Translations under genes and position numbers: made by a program | In this document: positions 51,880 through 62,917 of the stretch, piece by piece | How positions within the stretch are numbered: position 1 is the first letter of the stretch | Layout of the letters: each line of letters starts with the position of its first letter | Notes under the pieces: model-generated | Databases searched by the model: none | The model's input: only the letters and a program-made list of their open reading frames with translations | What the model was told of the DNA's origin: nothing | Source: Mesostigma viride | Lineage: Eukaryota; Streptophyta; Mesostigmatophyceae; Mesostigmatales; Mesostigmataceae | Length of the DNA stretch: 64,000 bases | Assembly: GCA_009746045.1 (NCBI GenBank) | Contig: RPFO01000114.1 | Span: 1-64,000 of the forward strand | Reading direction: 5' to 3'

Positions 51880-52207
51880 GATCGGCCTTCTTGGCTACTC
51901 TCTTGTCTAGCCATTCCTCCCTGGAGACCTCTTTGGCCTTCTTAGCCGGCTTTTCGTAGCTAAATCGCTTGGCTTCCGCTGGGAAAAGCTCCTCGTACGA
52001 CTTTGAGGCTCCCTTGCCCTCCGGGCAATGGCCAGTGCCGCCATCGACAGAAGGTGCAGCTGACGCTGCTGCGTCTGCCTCTTGTTGATGCTCTTCATCA
52101 GCCTTGGGTTTCCGCTTTTTCTCCTTTTTCACAATTTGGCCGTCCTTTGCCACCAACTTGCCCTTCAGCTGTAGTTTCCCGCCCCTTACTTTATCGAATG
52201 ATGACAT
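51880..52207 (-). CDS. FAM32A-like (DUF1754) protein, first exon
   Basis: From the ATG at 52207 the exon encodes about 109 residues. The N-terminus MSSFDKVRGGKLQLKGK followed by a Lys-rich stretch (KKEKKRKPK) is the signature of FAM32A/DUF1754, small nuclear proteins; human FAM32A is a late splicing factor. An Ala/Ser-rich linker leads to YEELFPAEAKRF and EWLDKRVAKKADR. The exon runs into a good donor (GTAAGC at 51879-51874), and reading on gives an immediate stop. The conserved family C-terminus (HKERV..FN...TEHYD-type) was not found downstream, so the gene is either spliced to exons I missed or truncated. Confidence 0.55.
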
Positions 52208-52849
52208 CGTTTTCAGCTTGCCGTGATAATTAAGATTTTACTGCGCTTAATAATCTTGGAAGTCGGGGCCTGGTTTTATTGGAAAAGCAATCTATGATTC
52301 GGAGGGAGCAGATTAATACAAAAAAAAAATGGAAACTGGCCAATATATAGATTTGTTACAATATCACCCTTAATTATCGCCCTTTCGCAGGCTTTCGTTC
52401 AATGCTTGACTTTGTCGTGCGTGCGCCTGCGGCCTGAAAATAGGAATGCGCTGCTGAAGTGCTCATGCACTCATCATTATTATTCTCAAGTGTTATTTGT
52501 TTATCCTTTTTGTGTATTCGGGACGTACCCCTGACCTACCTAATGATGATTGTTGATTGGTTATGTAGATTATACTGTACTGAAACCCTGCTGAAAGTGG
52601 AACACCGAACATTCAATTACAAACCGTAGCTGTTAGCGTTAGGAGTTTATATGACAGGCTCCTGGCTCGCTACTGTATGGAAATAAATAATTATGTTGGC
52701 TCACTTTTCCTATTCGATCCTGTTCGATTGAGGTATGTACTTGGAGTACAGTACTTCCCGTCCGGCCGACGGCCCCGACCCTGCGCCTCGTACAGTAAGT
52801 GTTGTTGTCAACACCCACCGTACAGTAAGTGTTGTCAACACCCACCCTG
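52208..52849. other. Upstream region of the FAM32A-like gene, no other gene
   Basis: Includes a poly(A) run (52319-52330) and two tandem copies of TACAGTAAGTGTTG...TCAACACCCACC (52792-52847). No supported coding region. Confidence 0.5.
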
Positions 52850-55260
52850 GATGTCTTCTGGCACGTGTAACCCTCTCACGTCTTACTCATCACTCCAATG
52901 GTATTTCCTGGCACTCTGGAGCCGCACTGCTTACTGCTCGCCTCCCCTCCCCGAAGCTCACCAGAGGTCTTCCTTGGTACTGGGCTCGTATATGGCAAGG
53001 CTTTATGGCACTTAAACCCGACCGCCTACTATTCCCCACACTACGTGAGGAAGTTGCACGCCAACCCCTATTCTTTAATGATATATATGCGGGCCCTATG
53101 GCGCAAGCCCCTGGGCAAGATCGAGAAACAGGACCTGTTCAAGGTCCTCGTCCTTCCTGTTCTCACGTATGGCGCCGAGACGTGGACCCTCACCGCCGAC
53201 CTGGCCCGCAAGCTGGACGGCGCGGTCACCAGCATGCTGCGTTCCATTTTTAGAGTAGGATATGCTGCTCATGTCCGCAATGAGGACCTGTACCAGGGCA
53301 TGCCCTATATCACCAGCACAATTAAGCAACGCCGCCTGCAGCTAGTAGGGCACCTAGCTCGCACCAACCAGGTAGACACCTCACGTGGCCCCCCCGCAGG
53401 ACTGCGACCAGCCCAGCCTGGCCGGCACCTCCTGACGTGGGCTGGGCCCAGTGATGTTAGACGCCGCAAGGCCCGCACCTTCAAAGAACAGCTCGTCGAG
53501 GACATGGGGGCCTAGGCCTCTCCGTGATTTGGAAGAAGATGATGGACAAGGCCAAGTGGGCCCAGGTCATAGAGGACAACGAGCCCCCCCAGTGGGGAAG
53601 CGCCCACGTGTGCAATCCCACGGGAGGCACGCTAGATAGCTCCCCTAGGGCAGCGTGCTGCTGCCTAGATAGATGTGGTAGTTAGAATGTTGTTAGATAG
53701 ATGTAGTATGTAGCCAATGTAGATAGATTAGACCGGTAGGAATATGTGCACCCATCCATCCATCCATCGGGGTTAATGCTCCGTGACTCCCCAACGGGAG
53801 CACGAGTCTAATTAATTAATTAATTAATTAATTTAATGATATATACCTCAACCCCCTTAATCGCCCCTTTGGATGCTTAAGTGGCCCTAACCCCTATGAA
53901 GGCTTCATAACATCCCCCCACCCTGTAACCACTATTCTCCACCTGTATATTCTCCACGGTGACTGCTATCGCCTCTTAACATATAACGAACTGGCTGCCT
54001 GGGTCCCCAATATGCCTACTTATGCTGCCTGGGCCGCGCTAGTACAAGCCATACCCCCCCGCTGGCACACACTCATGACTTCTCCCCGTGCCCCCTATAA
54101 AGCTGGTGAATGGTGCTGCTTTTGTCCATACAGCACGACCGCAACATGCTCGGGGAAGGTGATCGCAGAACTCCCCCTTGGAACCCTGCACGTTCAACTA
54201 CTGGCGCCGCTGAGCGGCCACAATGGCTGTCTGGCTCAACTTACAACTGCAGTGGTGTTCCTCCCCACCCAGCTATGCCACCGGATTCGGGTTGTACCTT
54301 GGTCCCTTGAACAATCATGTGTATACCAACCCAACCCCAACCTTCCAGACGCTGCTATTATTTGGCTACATGTGGGATCAACCCGCCTGGACATGTTGTC
54401 ATTGGATCCAGTGGAATTTGGCTGGGTGCTAAATCAGGGTGACAGCAGAACTGTAAAAGGCCTTTACGAGTACACGGCAGAGTGGGGCTACACAATGCTC
54501 TTGCATAAAAACCATCAATTCCACCCCGGACGGACACGCTGGGGCGCTCAGACTGAGTGGCCTGGCCACACCTGGGTCCGCAACATCACCCTCGCCGCTG
54601 ACCACCCGCTGATTGATCGCCGCGCGACCGACGTACAACACCTCTTGATGCACCGGTCCATCGGGGTTGGGGAGATCCTCCACCGGCGATTTCAACACCC
54701 TGCTACATGTTTATGTACCAACCCCACTGAAACTGTGGAACACCGATTTTTATGGTGTAGCCTCCAGGGAGTTTGGACCTGGTTGATTGGTTTATGGGCA
54801 GCCTGGACGTCTGAGCCTATCATACCGGTGTCTACCCGCTCCATTATCTTTGGCATCACTGGCACCCCTGGCCTTGAGCTCACCTTTTCACAACAAGCGT
54901 GGATATGGCTCCGCACATGCATGTTATATACAATCTGGACGGTGCGAAACGATGTGGTGTTCAATAGGCGCACAGTTTTCGACAAAGCTGGGGTTCTCTC
55001 ACGCTTCATTTACCTATGGAACTCCGGCATGCGACGCTACTGGATGGTTGCAACTATGAACAAAACAAAATCTGGGACCCTGGCGCGGACCAGGATAAGC
55101 CCAGCCCACTTGAGATCTTTCATGACCTCATGGGCAAAAACAGGATCTTTACCCACATGCCCAATGACAACCCATTAGAAGTCCAGTGGCTTCCGTGGTC
55201 TAGTAAGGCTCCGTTTTAGCCACTGACATCTTGATACCCTAGGCTTAGCAGGGATTACCT
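52850..55260 (+). mobile_element. Second LINE type (zf-RVT tail), interrupted by another LINE
   Basis: The left part (52850-53087) ends ARQPLFFNDIY and the right part (53846-55214) continues the same frame after removal of 53088-53831 plus one 14-bp target copy. The right part contains about 440 open codons ending in a reverse-transcriptase zinc-binding region: RRATDVQHLLMHRSIG, CLCTNPTETVEHRFLWCS (C.C...E..H.FL.C) and WTVRNDVVF. This is the C-terminus of a plant/algal-type LINE ORF2. The RT core is missing, so the copy is 5'-truncated. A (TTG)n run near 55304 may be its tail. Confidence 0.75.
53088..53831 (+). mobile_element. LINE copy inserted in another LINE, with 14-bp target duplication
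   Basis: TTTAATGATATATA occurs at 53074-53087 and 53832-53845. The insert starts TGCGGGCCCTATGGCGC, encodes the LINE C-terminus (KQDLFKVLVLPVLTYGAETW, KLDGAVTSMLRSIFRVGYA, LQLVGHLARTNQVDT, KARTFKEQLVEDMGA), and ends in a (TTAA)n tail (about 53806-53831). The frame is open over most of this length, so it is younger than the other copies. The variable-length target duplication and 5' truncation fit target-primed reverse transcription. Confidence 0.88.
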
Positions 55261-55303
55261 ATTGGCTATATTTGGAATAAACGTACACCTATTTACCTGG
55301 AAA

Positions 55304-55436
55304 GTGTTGTTGTTGTTGTTGTGTCCCACGCCGCCCAAGGGCACAGTAAGTGTACAAGTCGTACTGTACAGTACAGTAGAAAGCTGCTGCTCATGTGCGA
55401 CGTGGGACAATGGACATGCAACAACAACAACAAGTC

Positions 55437-55468
<32 letters not shown>
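55304..55468. repeat. Inverted pair of (TTG)n and (CAA)n tracts
   Basis: (TTG)n at 55304-55322 is followed by TGTCCCACG (55322-55330). About 70 bases on, CGTGGGACA (55401-55409) and then (CAA)n (55420-55468) are the reverse complements. Together they can fold as a long stem. Confidence 0.8.
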
Positions 55469-55868
55469 GTCGTAGAAAGTCCGAATAATGCTAGCAGCGC
55501 TGATCGTGGCGACGACTGGTTGGCGGATGTGGCGCGTTGCAGGTTTACGGAAAGATACTGGTAAGATACTTCTAGATTCCAGGCGCGTCAACGACCCGCT
55601 GGGACGCGCATGCATGCGCGCGTCGCTTCGCGCCAGGTCCCCAAAAGCGCGCGAAGCTCTCGGCGCGAAGCTTGCATCGTGCGACGTGCCCCGTGCGCAG
55701 GGTCGGGGCCCCACCATCCACGCGGACACGACAACCCTTCCCGATGTTTTTTTATGGTGCCATTTGAAGCCGACGACGATTTTGAGCGAGCATTACCTTG
55801 CGTGCCCGGTGTACCTCACGATCGCGTAACGTACCCTGCCCTCAGGTTACTTGCCGGCAAACATCACC

Positions 55869-57622
55869 ATGGTGCAGCAGGTTGACACCGAAGCAGAGTG
55901 GGAGCGCATTCACAAGGAGGCAACCGCGAAAAACCAAGTAGTACGTACGGTGCACGACCTGCGCATGCCACATGTGCTTGTATGGTGTAAGGCCGCAAGA
56001 TTGCTCTTAGGGGGGGATTCTTGACGTCGATAGTCTCGCCATATGGGACGTATAGGTGTGGTATCTCGCGTTGTCGAGATCCATGGCATGTGCAGTCGGC
56101 TAAGTTGGTGCTACATGTCCGTTCGGTTCCTGGTAGCGTAGCTCTCGGTACACACCTATTGATCGTTTGAGTACGCTTTTGTGTCGCTTGCATCAACCGC
56201 TCGTTCCTTTCGTGTCTCGCTAGCCTTATAGCATCGCTAGCGGTGGCTGTATGGCGTTCTCCCCCTAAAAATAGCTCCCTAGAGACAGGGGTTATTTTTC
56301 AATTGAATCAGTTTGCTTCACCAACGTTCAACATAAGAGTGCCGGTTCGCATCGAGTTTGAGCTTGGTTTATATGAAAGTTGAAGCTCCGTGGCGCCCAC
56401 CCCTAGGCTGCCTGAATAGAATAATTGCAAAAGATTACAGAGGGGAACAGCGAGGACTCGAGAGATCTCATGTTATTTACTTTACGGAACCTTGATGGAA
56501 CAGTCATGGAATAGTCCGTGCCGGGCTTTAGCTCACGAATACCGCATCTTGTCACATCTACGTGTATCTTTTTTACAAGGCACACTTTTCTCTCCTCCCT
56601 GACTATGCTGTCAGGGCTCCCCCCCTCTGTCCCTCCCCGCCCGGCTTCCCCCCCCTTCCCCGCCCTATATCCCTCCCCCTTCTCCTCTCTCTTTGTCCCC
56701 CTCTTCCCCCCTTCCCCTCTCCCTCTCCCCCTTCTAGGTCAATCCCCCACTTATCGTCATTTATCTCACCCCCTTGCTCCACATGTGCACCCCCTTGGCC
56801 CCTACCTTGGCACCTGTCTTGGCACGTCGCAGGTAATCATTGACTTCACAGCCACCTGGTGCGGCCCGTGTCGCATGATCGGCCCTTTCTTCGCTGAGCT
56901 AGCGGAGAAGTACGCGTCAAAAGCCGTCTTCATCAAGGTTGATGTGGACCAGGGGTCGGTGAGTCACCTTTCCTGCTTAGAGTTAATTATTATTACATGC
57001 TTATCAAACTTGTCTATCGTTTTCATGCATTTAGAGGTGGTTCTTGTCAAGGCGGATGTCCATGGCTCCAACGAGTACGGAAACCGCCGCCTTAGTGTAA
57101 CAGCTGGAGCATACTCTGGCGTTACTCTGGCGTCTGTAACAGCAAGTATTTGCAGTACCTGTTGCGCTACGTGCACTTCCAGCACCATCCCTTTCGAACG
57201 CGCCCGTCTTTATCGTTCACAGTGACAGTTTCTGGTGCTTTCAATGAGATCAATAGCAGCATCTTGGAATGTATTGTATGTGTGCTAGTCATATAGGCCG
57301 CAAGGCCTTGCTCTGACCCCGCTTCCTGTGGGCTGCCATGTTGCCCCTCCGTCACTTCACGCTGGGCATGTTGCTATCAGATACCTCTCGCTTGGTTCCA
57401 CTCCGTTTCGCTCTTTCCCCTCGTCCCTCCCTAAGCAGAATCCAACCAAAACATGGTACAATGATTCCATTCATAATGACTATCTGATAGCAATCATCTC
57501 TAATTGCTTTCGTTTTTTATCTATCTATCTATCTGTCTGTCTGTCTGTCTGTCTGTCCGTCCGTCCGTCCGTCCGTCCGTCCGTCCGTCCGTCCGTCCGT
57601 CCGTCCGTCCGTCCGTCCATCC

Positions 57623-57708
<86 letters not shown>

Positions 57709-58177
57709 TTATTTGCTTCACACAAGGTATTCTGGCTCCCTTGCGCGTCCTCCCTTGCATGCCATAGACCACGTGCCCGGAGCCCATGGATTTTGCCCTT
57801 GGGATAGTGCTGCCCTGCACTGTTATTTCTCAATCGTAATGGCTGATGGTTAGGCATGCAGACAAGACCCTGACCGTGTGAAGACTTGCGTTTTTCGTCC
57901 TCTTTGGTGTTTTCCGGCGTTGCTGTTAATGATGCCCACGTTGATGTGTCCGCTGACTTTCGCCAGCATTCATGTGTCCGCTGACCTTTGCCCACATGGT
58001 TGTGTCCGCTGACGTGTCCGCTGACGACCCCGCTGAGACGCGCAGGAGATCTCGGAGAAGTGTGGCATCTCTGCCATGCCCACGTTCATGGTCTTCAAAG
58101 GCGGGAAGAAGCAGGAGGAGTTTGTGGGCGCTGACAAGAACAAGCTACAGAACATGATCGAGAAATACGTCAAGTGA
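55869..58177 (+). CDS. Thioredoxin, cytosolic/h-like, three exons
   Basis: Exons 55869-55940, 56833-56958 and 58046-58177 with GT-AG introns, all phase 0, encode 109 residues; the usual thioredoxin length is 100-120. Exon 1 gives the N-terminal helix ([18 protein letters not shown]). Exon 2 has [13 protein letters not shown] with the redox pair at Cys34 and Cys37 and ends [10 protein letters not shown]. Exon 3 has [17 protein letters not shown] with cis-Pro 78 and ends IEKYVK then TGA. It reduces protein disulfides using thioredoxin reductase and NADPH. No transit peptide is seen, so cytosolic; an upstream spliced exon cannot be excluded, as CTCAG/GTTAC before the ATG could be an acceptor. 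The end of exon 1 could also be three bases earlier (CAA/GTAGTA). Confidence 0.92.
56590..56760. repeat. Pyrimidine-rich tract in thioredoxin intron 1
   Basis: Nearly all C and T on the plus strand, dominated by CCCCTTC/CCCTCTCC; it lies 70-240 bases before the exon 2 acceptor. No coding function. Confidence 0.7.
57517..57712. repeat. Compound tetranucleotide microsatellite in thioredoxin intron 2
   Basis: Ordered blocks (TCTA)n, (TCTG)n, (TCCG)n, a short TCCA part, then (TCTA)n, about 196 bp. Adjacent blocks differ by one base, as if point changes had spread by slippage. Confidence 0.95.
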
Positions 58178-59900
58178 AGCGGCCTCTGATATATCCCCAA
58201 TAAGCGGCTGCTTCTAGAACTAGGGAGTCCGACCCCTCGTTTGAGAGCCAACCCCATGGGCTGGATCCCAGTTTTCTTGAGGCCATCGGGGCTTACATTG
58301 GCGGGGGATGGTGAATCTGTTATGTATTCTCACTTAATATAGGGGGTGGACAATGAGGTTATCATGGGGAGGCCCATGGAGGGGGAGGGGAGCACGTACG
58401 TGGTTCGCGCATGCACACATTGTGCCGCATGCTTTTGTCTCATGGATCCCTGTGAGCTTTACAACAAATAATTGAGGGGGGGACGGCTGCGTGCCTGTGG
58501 GAAGCTGCCATCGAGAGTTCAAGCAAGCGCGCGTGCCGTGGCTGACAGTCCTTTGCACATGGCTTTGTGTGCCGTGGGTCGTGGGGTACCGGGGAGCCAC
58601 ATGTTAAGGGGGGAGTCACTTCACATTTGTTAAGTGAGACAAGTGTACCTGGACGCATGTGCGCGGTCTCACGAACATTCCTCGTCGATAGGGACTGGTC
58701 CATCAACTTTTTGTTCCGCAAGACGTGGGTCATGCAAGTATGATCGCGCACGGCTATGCGTGGGTGATCTGATGAGGCTCGATTTGGTGTCGAAGCTCAC
58801 GCGATAAACTTTGCAGGCATTTTGATCGCGAAGCCGTGGTTGGGAGATTGTTTGCTGTACTGGGCGGCATGGGGCAAAAGTGCGTATACATTTTTTTTGT
58901 GAGAGTTGGATGGCAAAAGTGGCCTGCTGACGAAGTACAGATGCAGTGGACTGTTTTTTCATAAATTTATGCTCTTTTCTTTTTTTCTTGCAATTTGTGC
59001 ATGCGTGGCCGTGCATGCCACACTGGATAGTAGTCGGGGTAAAATTGGCTCTTTTTCAGCAAATTAGCGGAGGCCGGGGGCCGAGATTAATTAAGAGGTA
59101 CCTTGAAATCAAATAAGAGGCATGCCTCTATCGAGATATATGTTTGGAGGCGAGTTTCTATTGGCGTTAATTTGTAGTATTGTACGACAACATGTCTAGG
59201 GTGACGGAAAGTAAGTACCAGTACTGAAATCGCGGAAGTGTCGCAGAGACGTTTCTACTTTCTAGATCGATTGCGCATTCGACGGTTAAAAGGCAGAGCT
59301 GCGGTCGACTGGCAGTACGGTACGACGGTGTTGGACGGAATTTCCGGTCAGCGATGCGGACTAAAGCTTTGCATCTCACGTTGTCGGATCTTAGCCCTTT
59401 TGTCGCGCTGTGCTGTGGCGAACTTATTCTCCGCCGTCAGATTGCGCGGTCGATGAGCGTCGATGCTCGTCGATGAACCCAACGCAAGCCATGTGACGAA
59501 AAGAAGTAGAAATGGGTGCGGCGGCGCAACAGAGGGCAAGTTTGGTTAGTTATGGAACTTGTAGCCCGGCGACTCCGCGTCAAGCAGTCCGCAGGTAGTC
59601 CGCCGGCATCACTGACTAGTGACAACTTGTTAGTTTGTCAATTTGTTAACTGGGGACAACCTAGTCGGGGTAAAATTGGCAGTAGTTCCATCGGCAGATG
59701 CATTCCGTCATTTAATTTGGGCATGCGTTCCATAATATTCTGATCCATAATATATTGCGTTCCATAATATATTGCCCTGATCACCGATTCTTCCAGATTT
59801 CTGGCCTGCGATGGTTGTCTCTTTAATGTATTGCCCTGATCTCGCAAGATGTTTAATTGGCGATTTTGGCGCCCCACCGTCCAGGTTAAGTGAGACAACT
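58178..59900. other. Intergenic region, no gene recognised
   Basis: Follows the thioredoxin stop. Short open frames on both strands (for example 58669-59016 minus, 59238-59456 plus) lack any domain. A GAAAAAGAAG-type Lys-rich frame near 58980 is A/T-run composition only. Confidence 0.5.
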
Positions 59901-60242
59901 ATTCTGATCAGGCACTCCGCAAAGGTGAAAACCTTTGCGTTCAGTGCCAGGCCGCGGAAAACGCGGAAAACGCGATCTGCAAATGAATCCGACCGGAATC
60001 GAACTGGGGACCTCTCGCACCAATTTTGCTGACTACAGGACGGACGTCTCCGGTTACCATGGCATCGCCAACTTACACCTACAGTCATCCGCAAAAGTTC
60101 TCCTGTCCGGGGAGTGATGCAAGCCTTTCGGATTTGGTACTAGATAAATCATTCGAGATCTGTGTGTAGGAGTACTACACACGTGTCTGCACGCGAGACT
60201 TGTTCAGTCTCGCACCGTGAGACGGGCTGAACACGGCTGAAA
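59901..60242 (-). mobile_element. tRNA-like SINE copy 2
   Basis: 342-bp match to 49222-49565, including the B-box-like GTTCGATTCCGG on the minus strand, the GTAGGAGTACTAC palindrome and the AGACTTGTTCAGTCTC hairpin. An internal duplication (CGCGGAAAACGCGGAAAACG) distinguishes it from copy 1. Confidence 0.65.
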
Positions 60243-60930
60243 CCTTCTTGAGAAGGGGGCGTAGCCGGTACTATCGAAATCAGCCAAGCGTATATTATGC
60301 GTATATAGAGACAACTATGCCTGGACGCATCTAGTCGTTGGCAAGCCATGATTTCAACAAACAAGGCTACACATTTCCATCTCCATTCATATCTGGACAT
60401 CAGAAAATCAGAAAATCAGAATCATCATGCTCTGGGGCCACTTCCGTTCAGGTATGGCTGCCGGGCCTGGTCGACCCTAGTAAATTTGTTCGCTTTGCAC
60501 CCGAGGAGCCCGCGCAGTGAACCCTTCTCAACACTGAGAATTGATGAAAACGCTCGCGGCTTCGCGGCTCTAGCAGTGGGATCTGCCTAATTACTCCCCT
60601 TCCCGCCCAATGGCCTTCCCAGCTCTCACGCTGTAGGAGAGAGAGCAACGGGCCGGCAGTGTGCCAGGTTCGCCCCGCCCCGCGCGGCCGCCTGCGAAAC
60701 CTCCTCAGACTGCACGCATATCTAATGCGGACAGACGCAGATTCATTCTGCGTGGCCACCCGAGCCAACTGTCGGCGACGCCTCAACGCGTTGGCAGGAA
60801 GAATTGAAACGGTGATTGAAAGCACAAGTCATCAACCCACTGTCCCTACGCCCCCACCCCCACCCCCATCACCACCCTGCTCCATCTCCGCCCCCACCCC
60901 CGCCCGCACCCCCCGCTTTTCGGTCAACGA
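60243..60930. other. Spacer with C-rich tract, no gene
   Basis: A plus frame from 60659 encodes a Pro-rich stretch from repeated CCCCCA (60845-60915). It may be the 5' part of the LINE fragment that follows; no domain is seen. Confidence 0.45.
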
Positions 60931-61263
60931 ACGCCATTGGTCCTCACCACCCTCAACGCCCGCATGCTCCAGCCCGACGCTAGCTGACCGCTGTCACTGC
61001 CTGCGTGCAGTGACGACTGTCAGTGCCCTTGAGTCTCCAACCTTATTGGATTCTGCATCAACAATAACATCGCCATCCTAGGAATGCAAGAACACCAACG
61101 CACTGCATCGGCCCTCGGACCGACCGCCCTTGCTGCTGATGACATTGACGGCTGGCGGTTTTATTATGGAGGCTGTGACGGCACCGGGAACGGGGGCGTC
61201 GGTCTCCTCTGCTCCCCACTCGGCTGCTCCCCACCACACTTTGGGCACGGATCTACGTCTTGA
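60931..61263 (+). mobile_element. LINE endonuclease fragment
   Basis: The plus strand encodes LTTLNARMLQPDAS, a stop, then after a frame change NNNIAILGMQEHQRTA and IDGWRFYYGG...GGVGLLCSP. This is the start of an AP-type LINE endonuclease: the NAR(G/M) strand, the (L)GMQE metal-binding Glu, and the GGVGLL strand. Stops and a frame change make it a relic. It is the only endonuclease part of a LINE seen in the window. Confidence 0.65.
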
Positions 61264-61921
61264 TCCCAGCTGGTTCCAGCCAGATTCCTTATTTTTCTCG
61301 AGTCGTTGAAATGAATTTGAATTAAAATCATGATCGACCAGAAATGTGTTGATGTAATCTGCTCTCTCCCTGCATAATTTCTTACTTGCATCCAGCAGCT
61401 GGGCCAACAATTACGTCAATCCCATTCCTATACACACAATCGCACTTGACCTCACACACGATCACACTTTGACCAGCGTTTGTCTCGCTCACAATAAATA
61501 TTTACAAACTGTTTGACAAGTGGCGTGACCACAGCCCCCCACAGTTTCAAATACAAGCATGCCACGGGTAAAAGAGGGAACCGGTGACCGTGTAGTGGTC
61601 ACTTCTTCCCATTGCCATGGATCTTGTGGGGCTACTATACATTGCTCGCTTGCGAGGGGACGTGGCCAGTAAAACCTAAAAATAAATAACTAATCGGCTC
61701 CAGCAAATGATATCCGAGGCATGAAAAAAAATGGGCCCATAGCACCATCCAGCGGTTTAGTGGGTATCAGGCTTGCTTTAGCCAAAAGTGTGCTCTGCCT
61801 CAAAAAGCAGCCCGCAGGCCAGGCCACATCATAAAAAGTATGGCTCCCAGGCAGCAAGCATGGTTTTTCCTCAGGCTCCTTCATCTATTCATAGCAGCCA
61901 TGTCCCATTCTCCTCTCATCC
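61264..61921. other. 3' flank of the carotene hydroxylase gene, no gene
   Basis: Holds the 3' UTR of the minus-strand gene that ends at 61922. No domain-bearing frame on either strand. Confidence 0.5.
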
Positions 61922-62917
61922 TCAGCTTTTCTCCTTCTTTTTCAAAATCTCTGCGGCCCGCTTTGCTGACTTGGTCGCGACTAGGTCGTCCAAGTCCTGG
62001 GAGGCGCCCACTGCAGCAAGCTCCTGTGGTCCCAAAAATAGACCGAAGGGTACCCCGTCGTATTTCTCCGAATGGTGGAGTTGATGCGCAGCAGCCACGC
62101 GTTGCAAGAAAGGCAGGTCCTCAATCGGCCCGACCGGGAACCGCCGATGCACCAGCCCGTCGTGCACGAACATGTACAGCATGCCGTAGATGGTAATGCC
62201 GAGGCCGGTCCCGAAAATCATGCCAGGGACGACTCCAGGGTGTGTGAAACCGTAGATGATGCAGGCCAGAGCGGGGACGGCATTGGCGGCCGCCAAAATG
62301 TCGTTCTTTTCGAACGGCCCCGCGCGAGGCTCGTGGTGACTTTCGTGCAAGAACATGAAGAATCCGTGGTAGAGAATTTTGTGCGCGAAAATGGCGAAAA
62401 ACTCCATGCCGACTCCCGCGCCGAACACGAGAGCGAACGTCGCGATCAGCTCTGCGGTCGTCCCGTGCTCACCCTCGGAAAACAGGAACCGTTGGACAAT
62501 GACGTACGCCGCGGTAGCCAACACGCCTGCCGTGCCGGCGATGGCCGCGTACATGTAAGATTGCCGTTCATTGTTGCGCTGCGCGCGCCGCTCCTGCATT
62601 TGGAAATACTCGGGACTCATGTTTCTAGCCTTGAGAAACGCGGTCGTCTCCTCTGACTCCGCAGATGTGGCAGTGTCATCTTCTTTCCTTCGACTGCTCT
62701 CCTCTGCCATGTTCATCGGGTTAACGGATCCTTGTTGCAGTGGGGCCATGGCACGCGAGAGTCGGGGCCCGCGCAGCCGTGGCGCGTGGGTGATAGAGGG
62801 CCGGACGCGAGCCACACCCACAGAATTCCCGTGCGATGGCGAGGCCACAACGTGCTCAGGCCGGGCAACGTGGTGTGGGATAGAGCACCGTGTCAACGAG
62901 GCCATAATAGCCGCCAT
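61922..62917 (-). CDS. CHYB: Beta-carotene 3-hydroxylase, non-heme di-iron (CHYB/CrtZ type)
   Basis: A 331-residue single-exon protein from the ATG at 62917 (MAAIMASLTR); the frame is open 120 codons further upstream, but that part lacks family features. All four histidine boxes are present: HKILYH (179-184), HESHH (191-195), HDGLVH (252-257) and HQLHH (278-282), which bind the two irons. Hydrophobic segments at about 122-144, 155-177, 207-226 and 230-250 anchor it in the membrane. Residues 1-60, rich in Ser, Arg, Ala and Pro with few acids, look like a plastid transit peptide. It hydroxylates the beta-rings of beta-carotene to give beta-cryptoxanthin and zeaxanthin, feeding the xanthophyll cycle. 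The C-terminal Lys-rich tail (KSAKRAAEILKKKEK) is typical of neither end and may be disordered. No introns. Confidence 0.93.
   Translation of the reverse strand: MAAIMASLTRCSIPHHVARPEHVVASPSHGNSVGVARVRPSITHAPRLRGPRLSRAMAPLQQGSVNPMNMAEESSRRKEDDTATSAESEETTAFLKARNMSPEYFQMQERRAQRNNERQSYMYAAIAGTAGVLATAAYVIVQRFLFSEGEHGTTAELIATFALVFGAGVGMEFFAIFAHKILYHGFFMFLHESHHEPRAGPFEKNDILAAANAVPALACIIYGFTHPGVVPGMIFGTGLGITIYGMLYMFVHDGLVHRRFPVGPIEDLPFLQRVAAAHQLHHSEKYDGVPFGLFLGPQELAAVGASQDLDDLVATKSAKRAAEILKKKEKS

Noticed and set aside
57328-57807. Open frames through the tetranucleotide microsatellite
   Set aside because: Simple-sequence translation (SIYL, VRPS repeats) inside a thioredoxin intron.
60659-61081. A 140-codon Pro-rich gene
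   Set aside because: Its Pro run is a C-rich tract and its end overlaps the LINE endonuclease relic in another frame.
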